Positions 15,991-25,188 of a stretch of DNA of 64,000 bases are shown here, piece after piece. Numbering within the stretch: position 1 is the stretch's first letter; each line of letters opens with the position of its first letter. A program made the position numbers and the translations under genes. A model generated the notes under the pieces. It did not search any database, had not been told where the DNA came from, and saw nothing but the letters and a program-made list of their open reading frames with translations. This DNA comes from Parabacteroides sp. PH5-46 (GTDB lineage Bacteria > Bacteroidota > Bacteroidia > Bacteroidales > Tannerellaceae): the NCBI RefSeq assembly GCF_029892785.1, contig NZ_JARXXA010000016.1, positions 34,372 through 98,371 on the forward strand, in the 5' to 3' direction.

Positions 15991-16476
15991 ATGATATTAG
16001 ACATCGTTATCATTATTTTCTTAATGGCTCTGGCTATCTTCTTGATCCTCTTGGAGATATTCCTCTTGCCGGGCATTACGATTGCTGGGATAGGGGGCGC
16101 TCTTTTTGCCATCGGCGGCGTTATATACGCCTATACGATCAGCCCATTTGCCGGACATATAACACTGCTTGGCTCGGTTATAGGCTTTGTTATCACCTTC
16201 TTCTGGCTATTAAGGGCTAAATCGTTCAATAAGGTAGCCTTGAATACCGATGTGGACTCAAAACTAACGTCCAGCCGCGAGCTGGGTATTGAAGTGGGCG
16301 ACGAGGGAATAAGCCTTTCCCGCCTAGCACCAATCGGCAAAGCCCGGATCAAAGATATCACAGTAGAAGCCAAGTCTACAGGGGAGTTTATCGATGAAGA
16401 AACACCTATTGTAGTAGTCCGTGTAGACGGATATAACGTATTAGTAACAACGAAAGACAATACTATTCACTCATAA
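15991..16476 (+). CDS. NfeD family membrane protein
   Basis: A 161-residue protein. The N-terminal half has three hydrophobic helices (about residues 3-28, 30-48 and 53-72). The C-terminal half is a soluble OB-fold domain with the NfeD pattern [14 protein letters not shown] and [17 protein letters not shown]. This is the short NfeD1b type without the ClpP-like protease. NfeD proteins pair with flotillin/stomatin proteins in membrane microdomains; here floA starts 11 bp downstream, the classical arrangement. Confidence 0.9.
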   Translation: MILDIVIIIFLMALAIFLILLEIFLLPGITIAGIGGALFAIGGVIYAYTISPFAGHITLLGSVIGFVITFFWLLRAKSFNKVALNTDVDSKLTSSRELGIEVGDEGISLSRLAPIGKARIKDITVEAKSTGEFIDEETPIVVVRVDGYNVLVTTKDNTIHS

Positions 16477-16487
16477 TAATTAAACTC

Positions 16488-17480
16488 ATGGAAGTAACCT
16501 TTTTACCAGCATTTCTATTAGGAGCGGCGATCATACTGTTGATCATCTTCTTCTACTATGTACCGTTCCTGCTTTGGATTTCGGCAAAAGTATCCGGTGT
16601 TAATATCTCACTGATACAGTTATTCCTGATGCGTATCCGTAAAGTTCCTCCCGGTGTTATTACACGTGCGATGATTGAAGCACACAAAGCGGGCTTAAAA
16701 ACCCTTACCCGTGACGAGCTGGAAGCTCATTACCTGGCCGGCGGACATGTAGAACGGGTGGTTCACGCACTGGTTTCTGCCTCCAAGGCTAATATCGACC
16801 TGACATTCCAGATGGCTACAGCTATCGACCTGGCCGGACGTGACGTATTTGAAGCCGTACAGATGTCAGTAAACCCCAAAGTAATTGATACTCCTCCGGT
16901 TACGGCTGTATCAAAAAATGGTATCCAACTGATAGCCAAGGCTCGCGTTACCGTACGTGCCAATATCAAACAATTGGTAGGGGGAGCAGGTGAAGAAACC
17001 ATCCTGGCCCGTGTAGGAGAAGGTATTGTATCTTCTATCGGTTCTGCCGACAATCATGAAACGGTTCTTGAAAATCCGGATTCTATCTCTAAACTGGTAC
17101 TCCGCAAAGGACTGGATGCCGGAACAGCTTTCGAGATCTTATCGATTGATATCGCAGACATCGATATAGGTAAGAACATCGGTGCCGTATTGCAGATGGA
17201 TCAGGCTCAGGCAGATAAGAACATCGCACAGGCTAAGGCCGAAGAACGTCGCGCCATGGCCGTTGCACTAGAGCAGGAAATGAAAGCAAAAGCTCAGGAA
17301 GCCCGCGCCAAGGTAATAGAGGCAGAAGCCGAAGTACCCAAAGCAATGGCAGAAGCCTTCCGCGAAGGAAACCTGGGGATCATGGACTATTACAAAATGA
17401 AGAATATAGAGGCCGATACATCTATGCGCGAAGCTATCGCCAAGCCAAATACCGGTCCTTCAAAACCTATAAAAGATTAA
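16488..17480 (+). CDS. floA: Flotillin-like protein FloA
   Basis: A 330-residue protein. An N-terminal hydrophobic hairpin (about residues 5-35) anchors it to the inner leaflet. The SPFH-like core follows ([21 protein letters not shown] region and [20 protein letters not shown]), and a C-terminal Ala/Glu-rich coiled-coil stretch from about 240 to 300 ([20 protein letters not shown]). Length and order match FloA/YqfA. Known role: organising functional membrane microdomains. It forms an operon with nfeD upstream and the nucleoside phosphorylase 1 bp downstream. Confidence 0.95.
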   Translation: MEVTFLPAFLLGAAIILLIIFFYYVPFLLWISAKVSGVNISLIQLFLMRIRKVPPGVITRAMIEAHKAGLKTLTRDELEAHYLAGGHVERVVHALVSASKANIDLTFQMATAIDLAGRDVFEAVQMSVNPKVIDTPPVTAVSKNGIQLIAKARVTVRANIKQLVGGAGEETILARVGEGIVSSIGSADNHETVLENPDSISKLVLRKGLDAGTAFEILSIDIADIDIGKNIGAVLQMDQAQADKNIAQAKAEERRAMAVALEQEMKAKAQEARAKVIEAEAEVPKAMAEAFREGNLGIMDYYKMKNIEADTSMREAIAKPNTGPSKPIKD

Positions 17481-17481
17481 G

Positions 17482-18351
17482 ATGAGAGTAATTCCTCCTT
17501 CTGAACTGATTATAAATGAAGATGGAAGCGTATTCCATCTTCATTTGAAACCGGAACAACTGGCAGACAAAGTTATATTGGTAGGCGACCCCGACAGGGT
17601 ACCCACCGTTGCCTCATACTTCGACACAAAGGAGTGTGATGTACAGAGCCGGGAATTCCGCACGATTACAGGTACTTACAAAGGAAAACGCCTTTCGGTA
17701 GTATCTCATGGCATCGGTACGGATAACATTGATATTGTGCTGACTGAGCTAGATGCACTGGCCAACATTGATTTTAATGCACGGACTGTCAAGCCGGAAC
17801 TGAAACAGCTCACTCTGGTACGCGTAGGTACCTCCGGAGGGCTTCAGCCTTTTACTCCTATCGGCACCTATGTAGCTGCCGAAAAATCCATTGGCTTTGA
17901 TGGCGTTGTCTATTTCTATGCCAATAGCGAAAAGGTGCGCGATACCGACTTTGAAGCCGAATTACTGAAACAGCTTAAATGGCAACCATCCGGCATTTGG
18001 CCGTATGTGGTAAACGCTGATCCTTCGCTGATCGAACAAATAACACAAGACGACATTATACGTGGTATAACTATTGCAGCTAATGGCTTTTACGGTCCGC
18101 AAGGACGTGAAGTACGCCTACCACTTACCGATCCGGATCTGAACAAAAAGATAGAAGCATTCAACTATCAGGACAAGCAGATTACCAACTTTGAAATGGA
18201 AAGCTCGTCTCTGGCTGCCCTGGCTGCTTTAATGGGACACAGAGCCATGACCGTTTGCTGCATCATAGCCGGACGCGTGGATAAAAACATGAACACAAGC
18301 TACAAAGGCTCCCTTACCGGATTAATCGAATTAGTATTGGAAAGAATATGA
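17482..18351 (+). CDS. Nucleoside phosphorylase (PNP/UDP family 1)
   Basis: A 289-residue protein of the purine/uridine phosphorylase fold. Visible motifs are VILVGDPDRVPTVASYF (phosphate-binding GD-x-R), VVSHGIGTDNIDIVLTELDA, LVRVGTSGGLQPFTPIGTYV and NFEMESSSLAALAALMGHRA (the FEME-like ribose site). Reaction: phosphorolysis of a nucleoside to base and pentose 1-phosphate. The FEMES motif leans toward uridine phosphorylase, but specificity is uncertain. It is the last gene of the TPR-nfeD-floA unit and is followed by a strong terminator. Confidence 0.9.
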   Translation: MRVIPPSELIINEDGSVFHLHLKPEQLADKVILVGDPDRVPTVASYFDTKECDVQSREFRTITGTYKGKRLSVVSHGIGTDNIDIVLTELDALANIDFNARTVKPELKQLTLVRVGTSGGLQPFTPIGTYVAAEKSIGFDGVVYFYANSEKVRDTDFEAELLKQLKWQPSGIWPYVVNADPSLIEQITQDDIIRGITIAANGFYGPQGREVRLPLTDPDLNKKIEAFNYQDKQITNFEMESSSLAALAALMGHRAMTVCCIIAGRVDKNMNTSYKGSLTGLIELVLERI

Positions 18352-18397
18352 GAAATTCAAAAGAGAAAAAAGATTCGGAAAACTTGCCTTAAAACAA

Positions 18398-18426
18398 AAA
18401 CTGCCTCACGAATGATGAGGCAGTTT
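18398..18426. terminator. Bidirectional hairpin terminator
   Basis: AAACTGCCTCA (18398-18408) pairs perfectly with TGAGGCAGTTT (18416-18426). It has A-rich sequence on the left and sits between convergent genes (phosphorylase and the Gfo/Idh/MocA gene), so it can serve both strands. Confidence 0.85.
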
Positions 18427-18457
18427 AGATATAACGAAGTTTATTTATCTCCTTTTA

Positions 18458-19780
18458 TTACAGTTTAGGTAGCTCCCAAGGGGCGCGATAATAGGCTTTT
18501 GCCAGTGCATTTGCCTCACTATCATTCACAAACATGCTCTTTGCGTCGTCCCAATGTACTTCACGTTGCAAGCGACAGGATATATTTGCCAAATGAGACA
18601 TCTTAGCCACCCGGGCGCCTATTTCTATATCACCTGCCGGTAGCTGGCGGCTCTTTATACAAGACAGGAAGTTGCCCACATGATTATACAAGCCTTTCCC
18701 CTCTCCTTTCTTAAATGGAACAGCTTCCATCCGGGGAACATTATTGGCAACAACAGGCATTACCTCCCATCCGGCACGAGTTAATAACATCGTTCCATTC
18801 TCACCATAAAAGGCCAGGCCTTCTTTCTTATCAAACAATCCGTGATTGACTCCACAAGCATGATCCCAGATGATATTGAAGTCCTTATATGCATAGGTAG
18901 CCATTAAGGTATCAGGCGTTTCCATAGCATCGGTAGGATAAGCAAACTTACCTCCGCTTCCGAATACATGACTCGGCAAAGAAGCACCCATTCCTTCCAA
19001 GGCATAATCCAGCAAATGGACACCCCAATCAGACATTAAACCACCTGCATAGTCCCAGAAGAAGCGGAAATTATAATGGAAACGATATTCATTGAACGGA
19101 CGCTTAGGCGCCGGGCCCAGCCACATATCATAGTCGACCCCTGCCGGAGGATTACTGTCGGGCTTAACCGGAAGTGTAGGCTTCCCATCCTGATACGCCC
19201 AAACCTTTACGGTACGGATACGTCCGATATTCCCTGCACGTAAATAAGCAGCTGCTTCGTTCCAGTGAGGATCGCTCCGTTGCCATTGTCCTACCTGCAC
19301 AACCCGGTTATATTTACGGGCAGCTTTCAGCATCAGGTCACATTCTTCTATGGTGTTGGAGAGAGGCTTTTCTACATATACATCTTTGCCTGCCTGAGCA
19401 GCCCAGATCATCGGAAGGCAATGCCAATGATCAGGAGTCCCGATAATTACGGCATCGATGTCTTTATTATCAATCACATGCCGCCAATCTTTATATAGGT
19501 TTGCTACTTTCTTACCTGTCTTTTTCTCTACATCGGCCGCCCGTTTGTTCAGCCATTCATCGTCTATATCACAAAGAGCCACACATTCTACTTCGGGATA
19601 ATCTAGAAATGTGTTGAGGTTCGAATATCCCATGCTGCGGCAGCCGATAAGGGCAACCTTTACCTTATTACTGGGAGCTGTTTGTCCGAAAACAGAGCTA
19701 TAAGAGTTTCCGATTAAAGGCGTAAGCCCTAAAGTAGCAGCTGAAAAAGCCGTTTTTTGTAAAAAGTTTCTCCTATTCAT
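18458..19780 (-). CDS. Gfo/Idh/MocA family oxidoreductase, exported
   Basis: A 440-residue protein. The N-terminus MNRRNFLQKTAFSAATLGLT is twin-arginine-like. The Rossmann region (VKVALIGCRSMGYSNLNTF) follows at about residues 38-56, EKPLSN gives the conserved lysine at about 135, and the C-terminal domain carries DYAGGLMSDWGVHLLDYALEG with the catalytic-type Asp/His. Exported Bacteroidota homologues act on glycans or as NAD-dependent glycosidases such as GH109-like enzymes; the present substrate is unknown. It is a separate paralogue of the gene at 1-876. Confidence 0.92.
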   Translation of the reverse strand: MNRRNFLQKTAFSAATLGLTPLIGNSYSSVFGQTAPSNKVKVALIGCRSMGYSNLNTFLDYPEVECVALCDIDDEWLNKRAADVEKKTGKKVANLYKDWRHVIDNKDIDAVIIGTPDHWHCLPMIWAAQAGKDVYVEKPLSNTIEECDLMLKAARKYNRVVQVGQWQRSDPHWNEAAAYLRAGNIGRIRTVKVWAYQDGKPTLPVKPDSNPPAGVDYDMWLGPAPKRPFNEYRFHYNFRFFWDYAGGLMSDWGVHLLDYALEGMGASLPSHVFGSGGKFAYPTDAMETPDTLMATYAYKDFNIIWDHACGVNHGLFDKKEGLAFYGENGTMLLTRAGWEVMPVVANNVPRMEAVPFKKGEGKGLYNHVGNFLSCIKSRQLPAGDIEIGARVAKMSHLANISCRLQREVHWDDAKSMFVNDSEANALAKAYYRAPWELPKL

Positions 19781-19833
19781 TATGTCTTTTCGTTTTTAAC
19801 CTTAAAAAAGGTGAATGGTATTAAAAAAGTATA

Positions 19834-19841
19834 TATCTTTA
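19834..19841 (+). promoter_or_regulatory. Candidate -7 box (TATCTTTA) upstream of upxY
   Basis: TATCTTTA lies 72 bp before the upxY ATG, giving a leader of about 65 nt. No clear -33 box. The match is moderate. Confidence 0.4.
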
Positions 19842-19913
19842 ACCTGTGTATAGCATTTTCAAATGCAATAATACGAAATAATATTTACACTGTGTTCGCA
19901 AACAACCAAAATA

Positions 19914-20411
19914 ATGAAACCGAAATCAAATATTACGAATTGGTATGTCCTATATACATCAGCCAGAGCCGAGAAACAAGTAAAAGAAAGGATTATGGCT
20001 AAGGGATATGAGTGCTGGTTGCCCCTGCACCAGGCTCGGCGTGTATGGTCCGACCGGGTAAAGGTAGTAGAAGTACCTCTGTTTAACTCCTATATATTCG
20101 TTAAGTGTCAGGAACACGAAATACGTGACATGATAAAGATCTACGGAGTATCACGCATTGTTTTTTACAATGGAAAACCGGCTGTTATCCGTCAGAAAGA
20201 GATAGATGCTATCAAAGAATTCCTGGAACAGGCCGCCAATCGCACCCTTATGGTAGGAGAAGAGGTAGAGATACTGACAGGAGCCATGAAGCACGTATCA
20301 GGAAAAGTAAAGAAAATCAAAAAGAAATACCTGCTTCTTTATCTCGAACAAATGGGAGTATCCGTTAGTGTTAGCTTGGAAGACGTTGCACCAGTCAAGC
20401 GTCTAAAGTAA
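19914..20411 (+). CDS. UpxY family transcription antiterminator (NusG-like)
   Basis: A 165-residue protein with an N-terminal NGN domain (NWYVLYTSARAEKQVKERIM, then WLPLHQARRVWSDRVKVVEVPLFNSYIFVK) and a C-terminal KOW domain (about residues 110-165, ILTGAMKHVSGKVKKIKKKYLL). UpxY proteins of Bacteroides and Parabacteroides are specialised NusG paralogues, normally the first gene of a capsular polysaccharide operon whose leader they antiterminate. Here no capsule genes follow: the next gene, cobQ, is convergent and overlaps by 9 bp. This copy is therefore an orphan in this window. Confidence 0.9.
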   Translation: MKPKSNITNWYVLYTSARAEKQVKERIMAKGYECWLPLHQARRVWSDRVKVVEVPLFNSYIFVKCQEHEIRDMIKIYGVSRIVFYNGKPAVIRQKEIDAIKEFLEQAANRTLMVGEEVEILTGAMKHVSGKVKKIKKKYLLLYLEQMGVSVSVSLEDVAPVKRLK

Positions 20412-21890
20412 TTGTTTATACACCTCTTCCATGTTTACATGCGCCCGTACCAAGCTGGCTAATTTGTCATATTGTTCGTTTTTGAAAGCTGTATAATCGA
20501 AGGAGCTTGATACCTCCGAGGGGGTGAACTCCTTATCCAGATGATCCAGAACTACCGAATTGTCGAAGATGCCATGTATATAGCTTCCCCAGCAGTTTTG
20601 ATTCAGGTAGTAGCCATCTGTATTTCCGTTTGCTTGTTTTACTAGCGGTTTTGACTCTGCTCCATCCATTAGCGAAGTTTGTCCCATGTGTATTTCGTAT
20701 CCTTTGCAGGGGGTATCTGCTGCATTGGGTAAAAAGACAAACTGGCTTTGGCGGGTAACTTTCTCTTTCTCAAGAACGGTTTTCAAAGGCAACAAACCTA
20801 AACCCGGCATAAGCAGGATATCCCCCTCTACCCCATCCGGATCTTCCAATTGTACACCCATCATCTGATAGCCCCCGCAAACGCCAATTACCTTTTTGCC
20901 ATTCTTGTAAGCTTTTACGATTGCGTCTGCAATACCATTTTCCCGGAGTGTCTGCAAATCAGACAAGGTATTCTTGCTACCGGGAAGGATAATGATATCC
21001 GCCTTTTCTATTTCCTGAATATCATGGGTATAATAGGGGTTGAAGCGGGGATCCATCTCCAAAACATCAAAATCGGTAAAATTAGACATCCGTCTAAGCA
21101 GGATTATAGCGACATTGATCTTGCCTTCGCACCAGGTATTATTCTTCATATCAAGCGCTACAGCATCTTCTTCTTCAATCTTTATATCACGGAAGTATGG
21201 GATTATGCCAACTACAGGAACACCGGTCAGCTCTTCCAATATCTTCTTCCCATCGTCAAACAGGGAGATATCTCCTCTGAATTTATTGATAATAATCCCC
21301 TTTATCAGGGCTTTTTCTTCAGGAGGCAACAAAGCAATCGTACCATATACGGATCCGAAGACCCCTCCCCTGTCGATATCGGCTATCAGATAGGTATTGG
21401 CTCCTGCTGCCAGCGCCATACGCATGTTTGTGATATCGCGATCGCGAAGATTAAGTTCGGAAATACTACCTGCTCCTTCCATAACGATCGGGTTATATTG
21501 CTTCTCCAAGCGTTTGAAGGCTTTTCTGACTTCCTGAAACAAGGCTTCTTTGGGGTTTTCCTTTCCAAAATAATCCTTTGCCGACATATTGCCTACCGGC
21601 TTTCCATGCAATACAACTTGTGAATTGGTGTCATGGTTAGGTTTTAGCAAAACAGGATTCATATCTGTATGCGGAGCAATACCTGCCGCCTCAGCCTGAA
21701 CGACTTGGGCACGCCCCATCTCGCCACCTTCCGGGGTTGAATACGAATTCAACGACATATTCTGTGCCTTAAAGGGAGCCGGTGTATAGCCATCTTGTTT
21801 GAAGATCCGGCAAAAAGCCGCTGCTATAACACTCTTTCCCGCATCCGAACAGGTTCCTACAAACATAATGGGTCTTAAACGCTGTATCAT
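20403..21890 (-). CDS. cobQ: Cobyric acid synthase CobQ
   Basis: A 495-residue protein. The N-terminal domain has the P-loop-like GTCSDAGKSVIAAAF and the family segments PFKAQNMSLNS and GRAQVVQAEAAG. The C-terminal class I glutamine amidotransferase-like domain has the nucleophile Cys in VIGVCGGYQMMG and the late His of GSYIHGIFDN. Reaction: ATP- and glutamine-dependent amidation of adenosylcobyrinic acid a,c-diamide to adenosylcobyric acid in B12 synthesis or remodelling. No other cob genes are next to it. The length matches the family (about 490). Confidence 0.95.
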   Translation of the reverse strand: MIQRLRPIMFVGTCSDAGKSVIAAAFCRIFKQDGYTPAPFKAQNMSLNSYSTPEGGEMGRAQVVQAEAAGIAPHTDMNPVLLKPNHDTNSQVVLHGKPVGNMSAKDYFGKENPKEALFQEVRKAFKRLEKQYNPIVMEGAGSISELNLRDRDITNMRMALAAGANTYLIADIDRGGVFGSVYGTIALLPPEEKALIKGIIINKFRGDISLFDDGKKILEELTGVPVVGIIPYFRDIKIEEEDAVALDMKNNTWCEGKINVAIILLRRMSNFTDFDVLEMDPRFNPYYTHDIQEIEKADIIILPGSKNTLSDLQTLRENGIADAIVKAYKNGKKVIGVCGGYQMMGVQLEDPDGVEGDILLMPGLGLLPLKTVLEKEKVTRQSQFVFLPNAADTPCKGYEIHMGQTSLMDGAESKPLVKQANGNTDGYYLNQNCWGSYIHGIFDNSVVLDHLDKEFTPSEVSSSFDYTAFKNEQYDKLASLVRAHVNMEEVYKQLL

Positions 21891-21911
21891 CTATCACTAT
21901 TTTATAAGTCA

Positions 21912-21919
21912 CAAAATTA
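21912..21919 (-). promoter_or_regulatory. -7 box (TAATTTTG on minus strand) for cobQ
   Basis: Plus-strand CAAAATTA, 21 bp upstream of the cobQ ATG. It is back to back with the sdaA -7 box at 21945-21952. Confidence 0.5.
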
Positions 21920-21944
21920 ATGATATTTCTTAAAGTTAATTATG

Positions 21945-21952
21945 TACTTTTG
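21945..21952 (+). promoter_or_regulatory. -7 box (TACTTTTG) for sdaA
   Basis: TACTTTTG matches TAnnTTTG and gives a leader of about 40 nt before the ATG at 22000. Confidence 0.6.
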
Positions 21953-21999
21953 TGACTTCATTTAATGTACTGTATCCTAACATAAAAAACACAAAACGA

Positions 22000-23205
22000 A
22001 TGGAATCAATAAAGCAAATATTCAGGATAGGCCACGGGCCGTCAAGTAGCCATACGATGGGGCCAAGACGAGCCGCTCAGATGTTTCTGGAACGCAACAA
22101 AGAAGCGGCCAGATTTACTGTTACCTTATACGGTAGCCTGGCTGCCACAGGGGTAGGTCACATGACAGATAAAGCAATACTGGAAATACTGGAGCCGGTA
22201 GCTCCTACTACACTGGTATGGGAACCCCAAATCGTTTTGCCCTTCCACCCAAACGGTATGTTCTTCGAGTCGTTCGACAGCAACGACAAAATGATGGAGG
22301 CCTGGAGTATCTACAGCATCGGAGGAGGCACATTGGCCAATGAAACCTTCAACGAACAAAAAACTGTCGACATTTACGAAATGAGTACCATACGGGAGAT
22401 CCAGCAATGGTGCCAAACAACCGGACACTCGTATTGGGAATACGTAGAACAGCGGGAAGGCAGCGAGATATGGGATTACCTGAACGAAGTATGGAAAGTG
22501 ATGCAGGAAGCGGTACTTCGCGGACTGGAAACGGAAGGAATCATTCCCGGCGGACTGGGTATTCGCAGGAAAGCATCCGATTATCTCATACGTGCCAAAG
22601 GCTATGGAAGCAGTATCAAAAGTCGCGGTATGGTATATGCATTCGCATTGGCAGTATCCGAAGAAAATGCTTGCGGAGGCAAGATTGTAACAGCTCCCAC
22701 TTGTGGTTCTTGCGGAGTGATGCCTTCTGTTTTATACCACCTGAAAGACAGCCGGGAGTTTCGCGATTCACGTATATTACATGCCTTGGCTACTGCCGGT
22801 TTGTTTGGTAATGTGGTGCGTACAAATGCCTCTATCTCCGGAGCAGAAGTAGGTTGTCAGGGAGAGATCGGTGTGGCTTGTGCCATGGCTGCTGCAGCCG
22901 CCAGTCAACTATTCGGAGGTACGGCTGCCCAAATAGAATACGCAGCAGAAATGGGACTCGAACATCACCTGGGACTCACTTGCGACCCGGTTTGCGGATT
23001 GGTACAAATCCCTTGTATAGAACGTAATGCCTTTGCTGCTGCCCGTGCATTGGACGCCAACACCTACTCCAACTTCTCTGATGGCCGCCACCGGGTAAGT
23101 TTCGACCAAGTAGTAGAGGTAATGCGTCAGACAGGACACGATTTACCCAGTCTGTATAAAGAAACCTCCGAAGGAGGCTTAGCCATTGTAAAAGGTAAAC
23201 AATAA
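22000..23205 (+). CDS. sdaA: L-serine ammonia-lyase, iron-sulfur dependent, single chain
   Basis: A 401-residue protein starting at ATG 22000 (a longer in-frame start at 21952 falls in the -7 box). The N-terminal beta domain has GPSSSHTMGPRRAAQMF. The C-terminal alpha domain has the Fe-S cysteines in TAPTCGSCGVMPSV and TCDPVCGLVQIPCIERNAF. Reaction: L-serine to pyruvate and ammonia with an oxygen-sensitive [4Fe-4S] cluster. The gene for the GH43 lipoprotein starts 12 bp downstream and may share the transcript, with no obvious metabolic link. Confidence 0.95.
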   Translation: MESIKQIFRIGHGPSSSHTMGPRRAAQMFLERNKEAARFTVTLYGSLAATGVGHMTDKAILEILEPVAPTTLVWEPQIVLPFHPNGMFFESFDSNDKMMEAWSIYSIGGGTLANETFNEQKTVDIYEMSTIREIQQWCQTTGHSYWEYVEQREGSEIWDYLNEVWKVMQEAVLRGLETEGIIPGGLGIRRKASDYLIRAKGYGSSIKSRGMVYAFALAVSEENACGGKIVTAPTCGSCGVMPSVLYHLKDSREFRDSRILHALATAGLFGNVVRTNASISGAEVGCQGEIGVACAMAAAAASQLFGGTAAQIEYAAEMGLEHHLGLTCDPVCGLVQIPCIERNAFAAARALDANTYSNFSDGRHRVSFDQVVEVMRQTGHDLPSLYKETSEGGLAIVKGKQ

Positions 23206-23217
23206 ACTAAATAAATT

Positions 23218-24198
23218 ATGAAAACGCTTATTTGTTATCTGGCGATTGCTTGTCTTTTCTTTTCGTGCAAACAAGTTGCCAAAGAAGTAGAAACAAGTGG
23301 TAACCCTATATTCGAGGGATGGTATGCCGATCCGGAAGGGATTATCTATGATGATACCTATTGGGTTTATCCCACCTGGAGTGATCTTTACGAGAACCAG
23401 ATATTTTTCGATTGCTTCTCATCTAAAGACCTGGTAAACTGGACAAAGCATCCCAGCATACTTGACACTACAGAAGTAAAATGGGCCAAACGTGCTATGT
23501 GGGCTCCATCGGTTATCCGTAAAGACGGAAAATATTACTTCCTGTTCAGTGCCAACGATGTACACGAGGGCGAAGTAGGCGGTATCGGAGTAGCTGTCAG
23601 CGACCGTCCGGAAGGTCCCTACAAAGATTTGTTGGGAAAGCCCCTGATAAACGAGATCATCAATGGGGCACAACCGATCGACCAGTTCGTATTCCGCGAC
23701 GATGATGACACATACTACATGTATTACGGTGGTTGGAGGCATTGTAATATCGTAAAGCTAAACGATGACTTCACCGGATTAGTACCCTTTGAAGATGGCG
23801 AAATATACAAGGAAGTAACGCCCGAAAACTACGTAGAAGGCCCTTTCATGTTCAAGAAAAACGGCAAGTATTACTTCATGTGGAGCGAAGGGGGCTGGGG
23901 CGGCCCGGATTATTGCGTGGCTTATGCCATAGCCGATTCACCTTTCGGTCCGTTTAACAGGATCGCTAAAATACTTGAACAAGACCCTGAAGTGGCCACT
24001 AGTGCCGGACACCATTCAATTATGCACGTCCCCGGATCGGAAGATTACTACATCGTATACCATCGCCGCCCGCTGAATGACAAGGCCCGGGATCATCGCG
24101 CAACCTGTATTGAAAAAATGACATTCGACGACAAAGGATTCATAAACCCTGTTAAAATAACTTTCGAAGGCGTAGCCTCACGAACCATAAATAAGTAA
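23218..24198 (+). CDS. Glycoside hydrolase family 43 lipoprotein
   Basis: A 326-residue protein. The signal peptide ends in a lipobox-like LFFSC (Cys at about 17). The five-bladed propeller starts at GWYADPEGIIYDDTYWVYPT, where the Asp of ADPE is the probable general base. AMWAPSVI follows, then QPIDQFVFRDDDDTYYMYY with the pKa-modulating Asp, and YVEGPFMFKKNGKYYFMW with the Glu general acid. GH43 enzymes cleave arabinan, xylan or galactan side chains; the subfamily is not assigned here. It is not in a visible polysaccharide-utilisation locus (no SusC/SusD pair nearby). Confidence 0.88.
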   Translation: MKTLICYLAIACLFFSCKQVAKEVETSGNPIFEGWYADPEGIIYDDTYWVYPTWSDLYENQIFFDCFSSKDLVNWTKHPSILDTTEVKWAKRAMWAPSVIRKDGKYYFLFSANDVHEGEVGGIGVAVSDRPEGPYKDLLGKPLINEIINGAQPIDQFVFRDDDDTYYMYYGGWRHCNIVKLNDDFTGLVPFEDGEIYKEVTPENYVEGPFMFKKNGKYYFMWSEGGWGGPDYCVAYAIADSPFGPFNRIAKILEQDPEVATSAGHHSIMHVPGSEDYYIVYHRRPLNDKARDHRATCIEKMTFDDKGFINPVKITFEGVASRTINK

Positions 24199-24201
24199 TA
24201 A

Positions 24202-24291
24202 AAAAATCGCATACGTGCTATTGAAAAATCGCACGCATGCGTTTTCAAGATCACATGCATGCGTTTTGTAAAACGTATGCATGCGATTTTT
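24202..24291. repeat. 22-bp-period palindrome array R4 (4 units)
   Basis: Units align at 24206, 24228, 24250 and 24272, exactly 22 bp apart. Cores are GCATGC-like dyads (for example ATCGCACGCATGCGTTTT). The ends are a perfect 11-bp inverted repeat, AAAAATCGCAT (24202-24212) and ATGCGATTTTT (24281-24291). The array starts 4 bp after the GH43 stop codon. The rest of the 339-bp gap up to TetR (24292-24479) shows only AT-rich sequence before the TetR promoter. Confidence 0.9.
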
Positions 24292-24479
24292 AGCCCCTAT
24301 ACATCCCTGTAAAATAGGGCAAAGCGGCAGACCGTCAATCACACGTCAAAATTTGTTATAAAAACAAAACGTATTTCCTTCGCGTACTATATAAATACAA
24401 AAGATTCTAGCCTACTTTCCCTTCCGTTAAATATATATAAAAGAGAAAGATAGAGAAGTACTATATTGCTTTTTCACTA

Positions 24480-24487
24480 TATATTTG
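24480..24487 (+). promoter_or_regulatory. -7 box (TATATTTG) for the TetR/efflux operon
   Basis: TATATTTG matches the Bacteroidota -7 consensus, 50 bp before the TetR ATG at 24538. Its last four bases are inside the operator-like dyad at 24484-24501. Confidence 0.6.
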
Positions 24488-24501
24488 ACATATGTGTCAA
24501 A
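24484..24501. promoter_or_regulatory. Probable TetR operator (TTTGACA-TATG-TGTCAAA)
   Basis: A perfect 7-bp inverted repeat with a 4-bp spacer, TTTGACATATGTGTCAAA, overlaps the -7 box and the expected transcription start of the TetR-led operon. Position and symmetry fit autoregulation by the TetR-family repressor encoded 36 bp downstream. Binding is inferred, not shown. Confidence 0.6.
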
Positions 24502-24537
24502 CAAATCAGTCAAAACATTAAATAACATCTATAGAAA

Positions 24538-25185
24538 ATGGGAACGGATGATACAAACAATATGGAAACCAGAGTTATAGAGGCGGCTAAAGTAGTATTC
24601 GTACGGAAAGGATATGTGGCTACAACGATGAAGGATATTGCTGACGAAGTGGGTATTAGCCGTACATCGCTGCATTACTACTTCCGCACCAAAGAGACCT
24701 TGTTCGAGGCTATATTCGAGCAGTTGATGAAGCACCTTTTGCCTAATATAGAAACAATCATCAACGAGAAGAGTTCTGTTCTGGAAAAGGCTCCTGCTAT
24801 CGTCACACAGTATTTGCAGGCAATCAGACAGAATATGTTATTTCCCATATTTGTAGTAAGCGAAATAAACAGAGATCCGGAGCATCTTTTTCATGCCATA
24901 CTGAAAAATCCATCTAAAATAGAGCCTCTCCTGCGATTACGAGAACAGATCTATGAGGAAATGGAACAAGGGTTGATTCAAAAAAGACCTCTGGTCGACA
25001 TTGCTTCCACTTTGCTTAGCTTGGTTCTTTTCCCCTTTTTGCTGAAAACACCCCTCACCAAGGTATTTATGGATAACAACGAAGCAGCCTTCAAAGATTT
25101 CCTGTTGAACCGGGAAAAACTAATCACGGAAATCATGCTTTATCTACTTACACCCAACAATTCATCACCTATCAAACCCATCTGA
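24538..25185 (+). CDS. TetR/AcrR family transcriptional regulator
   Basis: A 215-residue protein. The N-terminal helix-turn-helix is typical: YVATTMKDIADEVGISRTSL then HYYFRTKETLFEAIF (about residues 30-65). The C-terminal ligand domain (about 75-215) is variable, as in the family. An alternative in-frame ATG at 24562 would remove 8 residues. It is the first gene of the efflux operon (tolC starts 3 bp later), so it most likely represses its own operon through the dyad at 24484-24501. The inducer is unknown; exported substrates are the usual inducers of such repressors. Confidence 0.92.
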   Translation: MGTDDTNNMETRVIEAAKVVFVRKGYVATTMKDIADEVGISRTSLHYYFRTKETLFEAIFEQLMKHLLPNIETIINEKSSVLEKAPAIVTQYLQAIRQNMLFPIFVVSEINRDPEHLFHAILKNPSKIEPLLRLREQIYEEMEQGLIQKRPLVDIASTLLSLVLFPFLLKTPLTKVFMDNNEAAFKDFLLNREKLITEIMLYLLTPNNSSPIKPI

Positions 25186-25188
25186 CGT

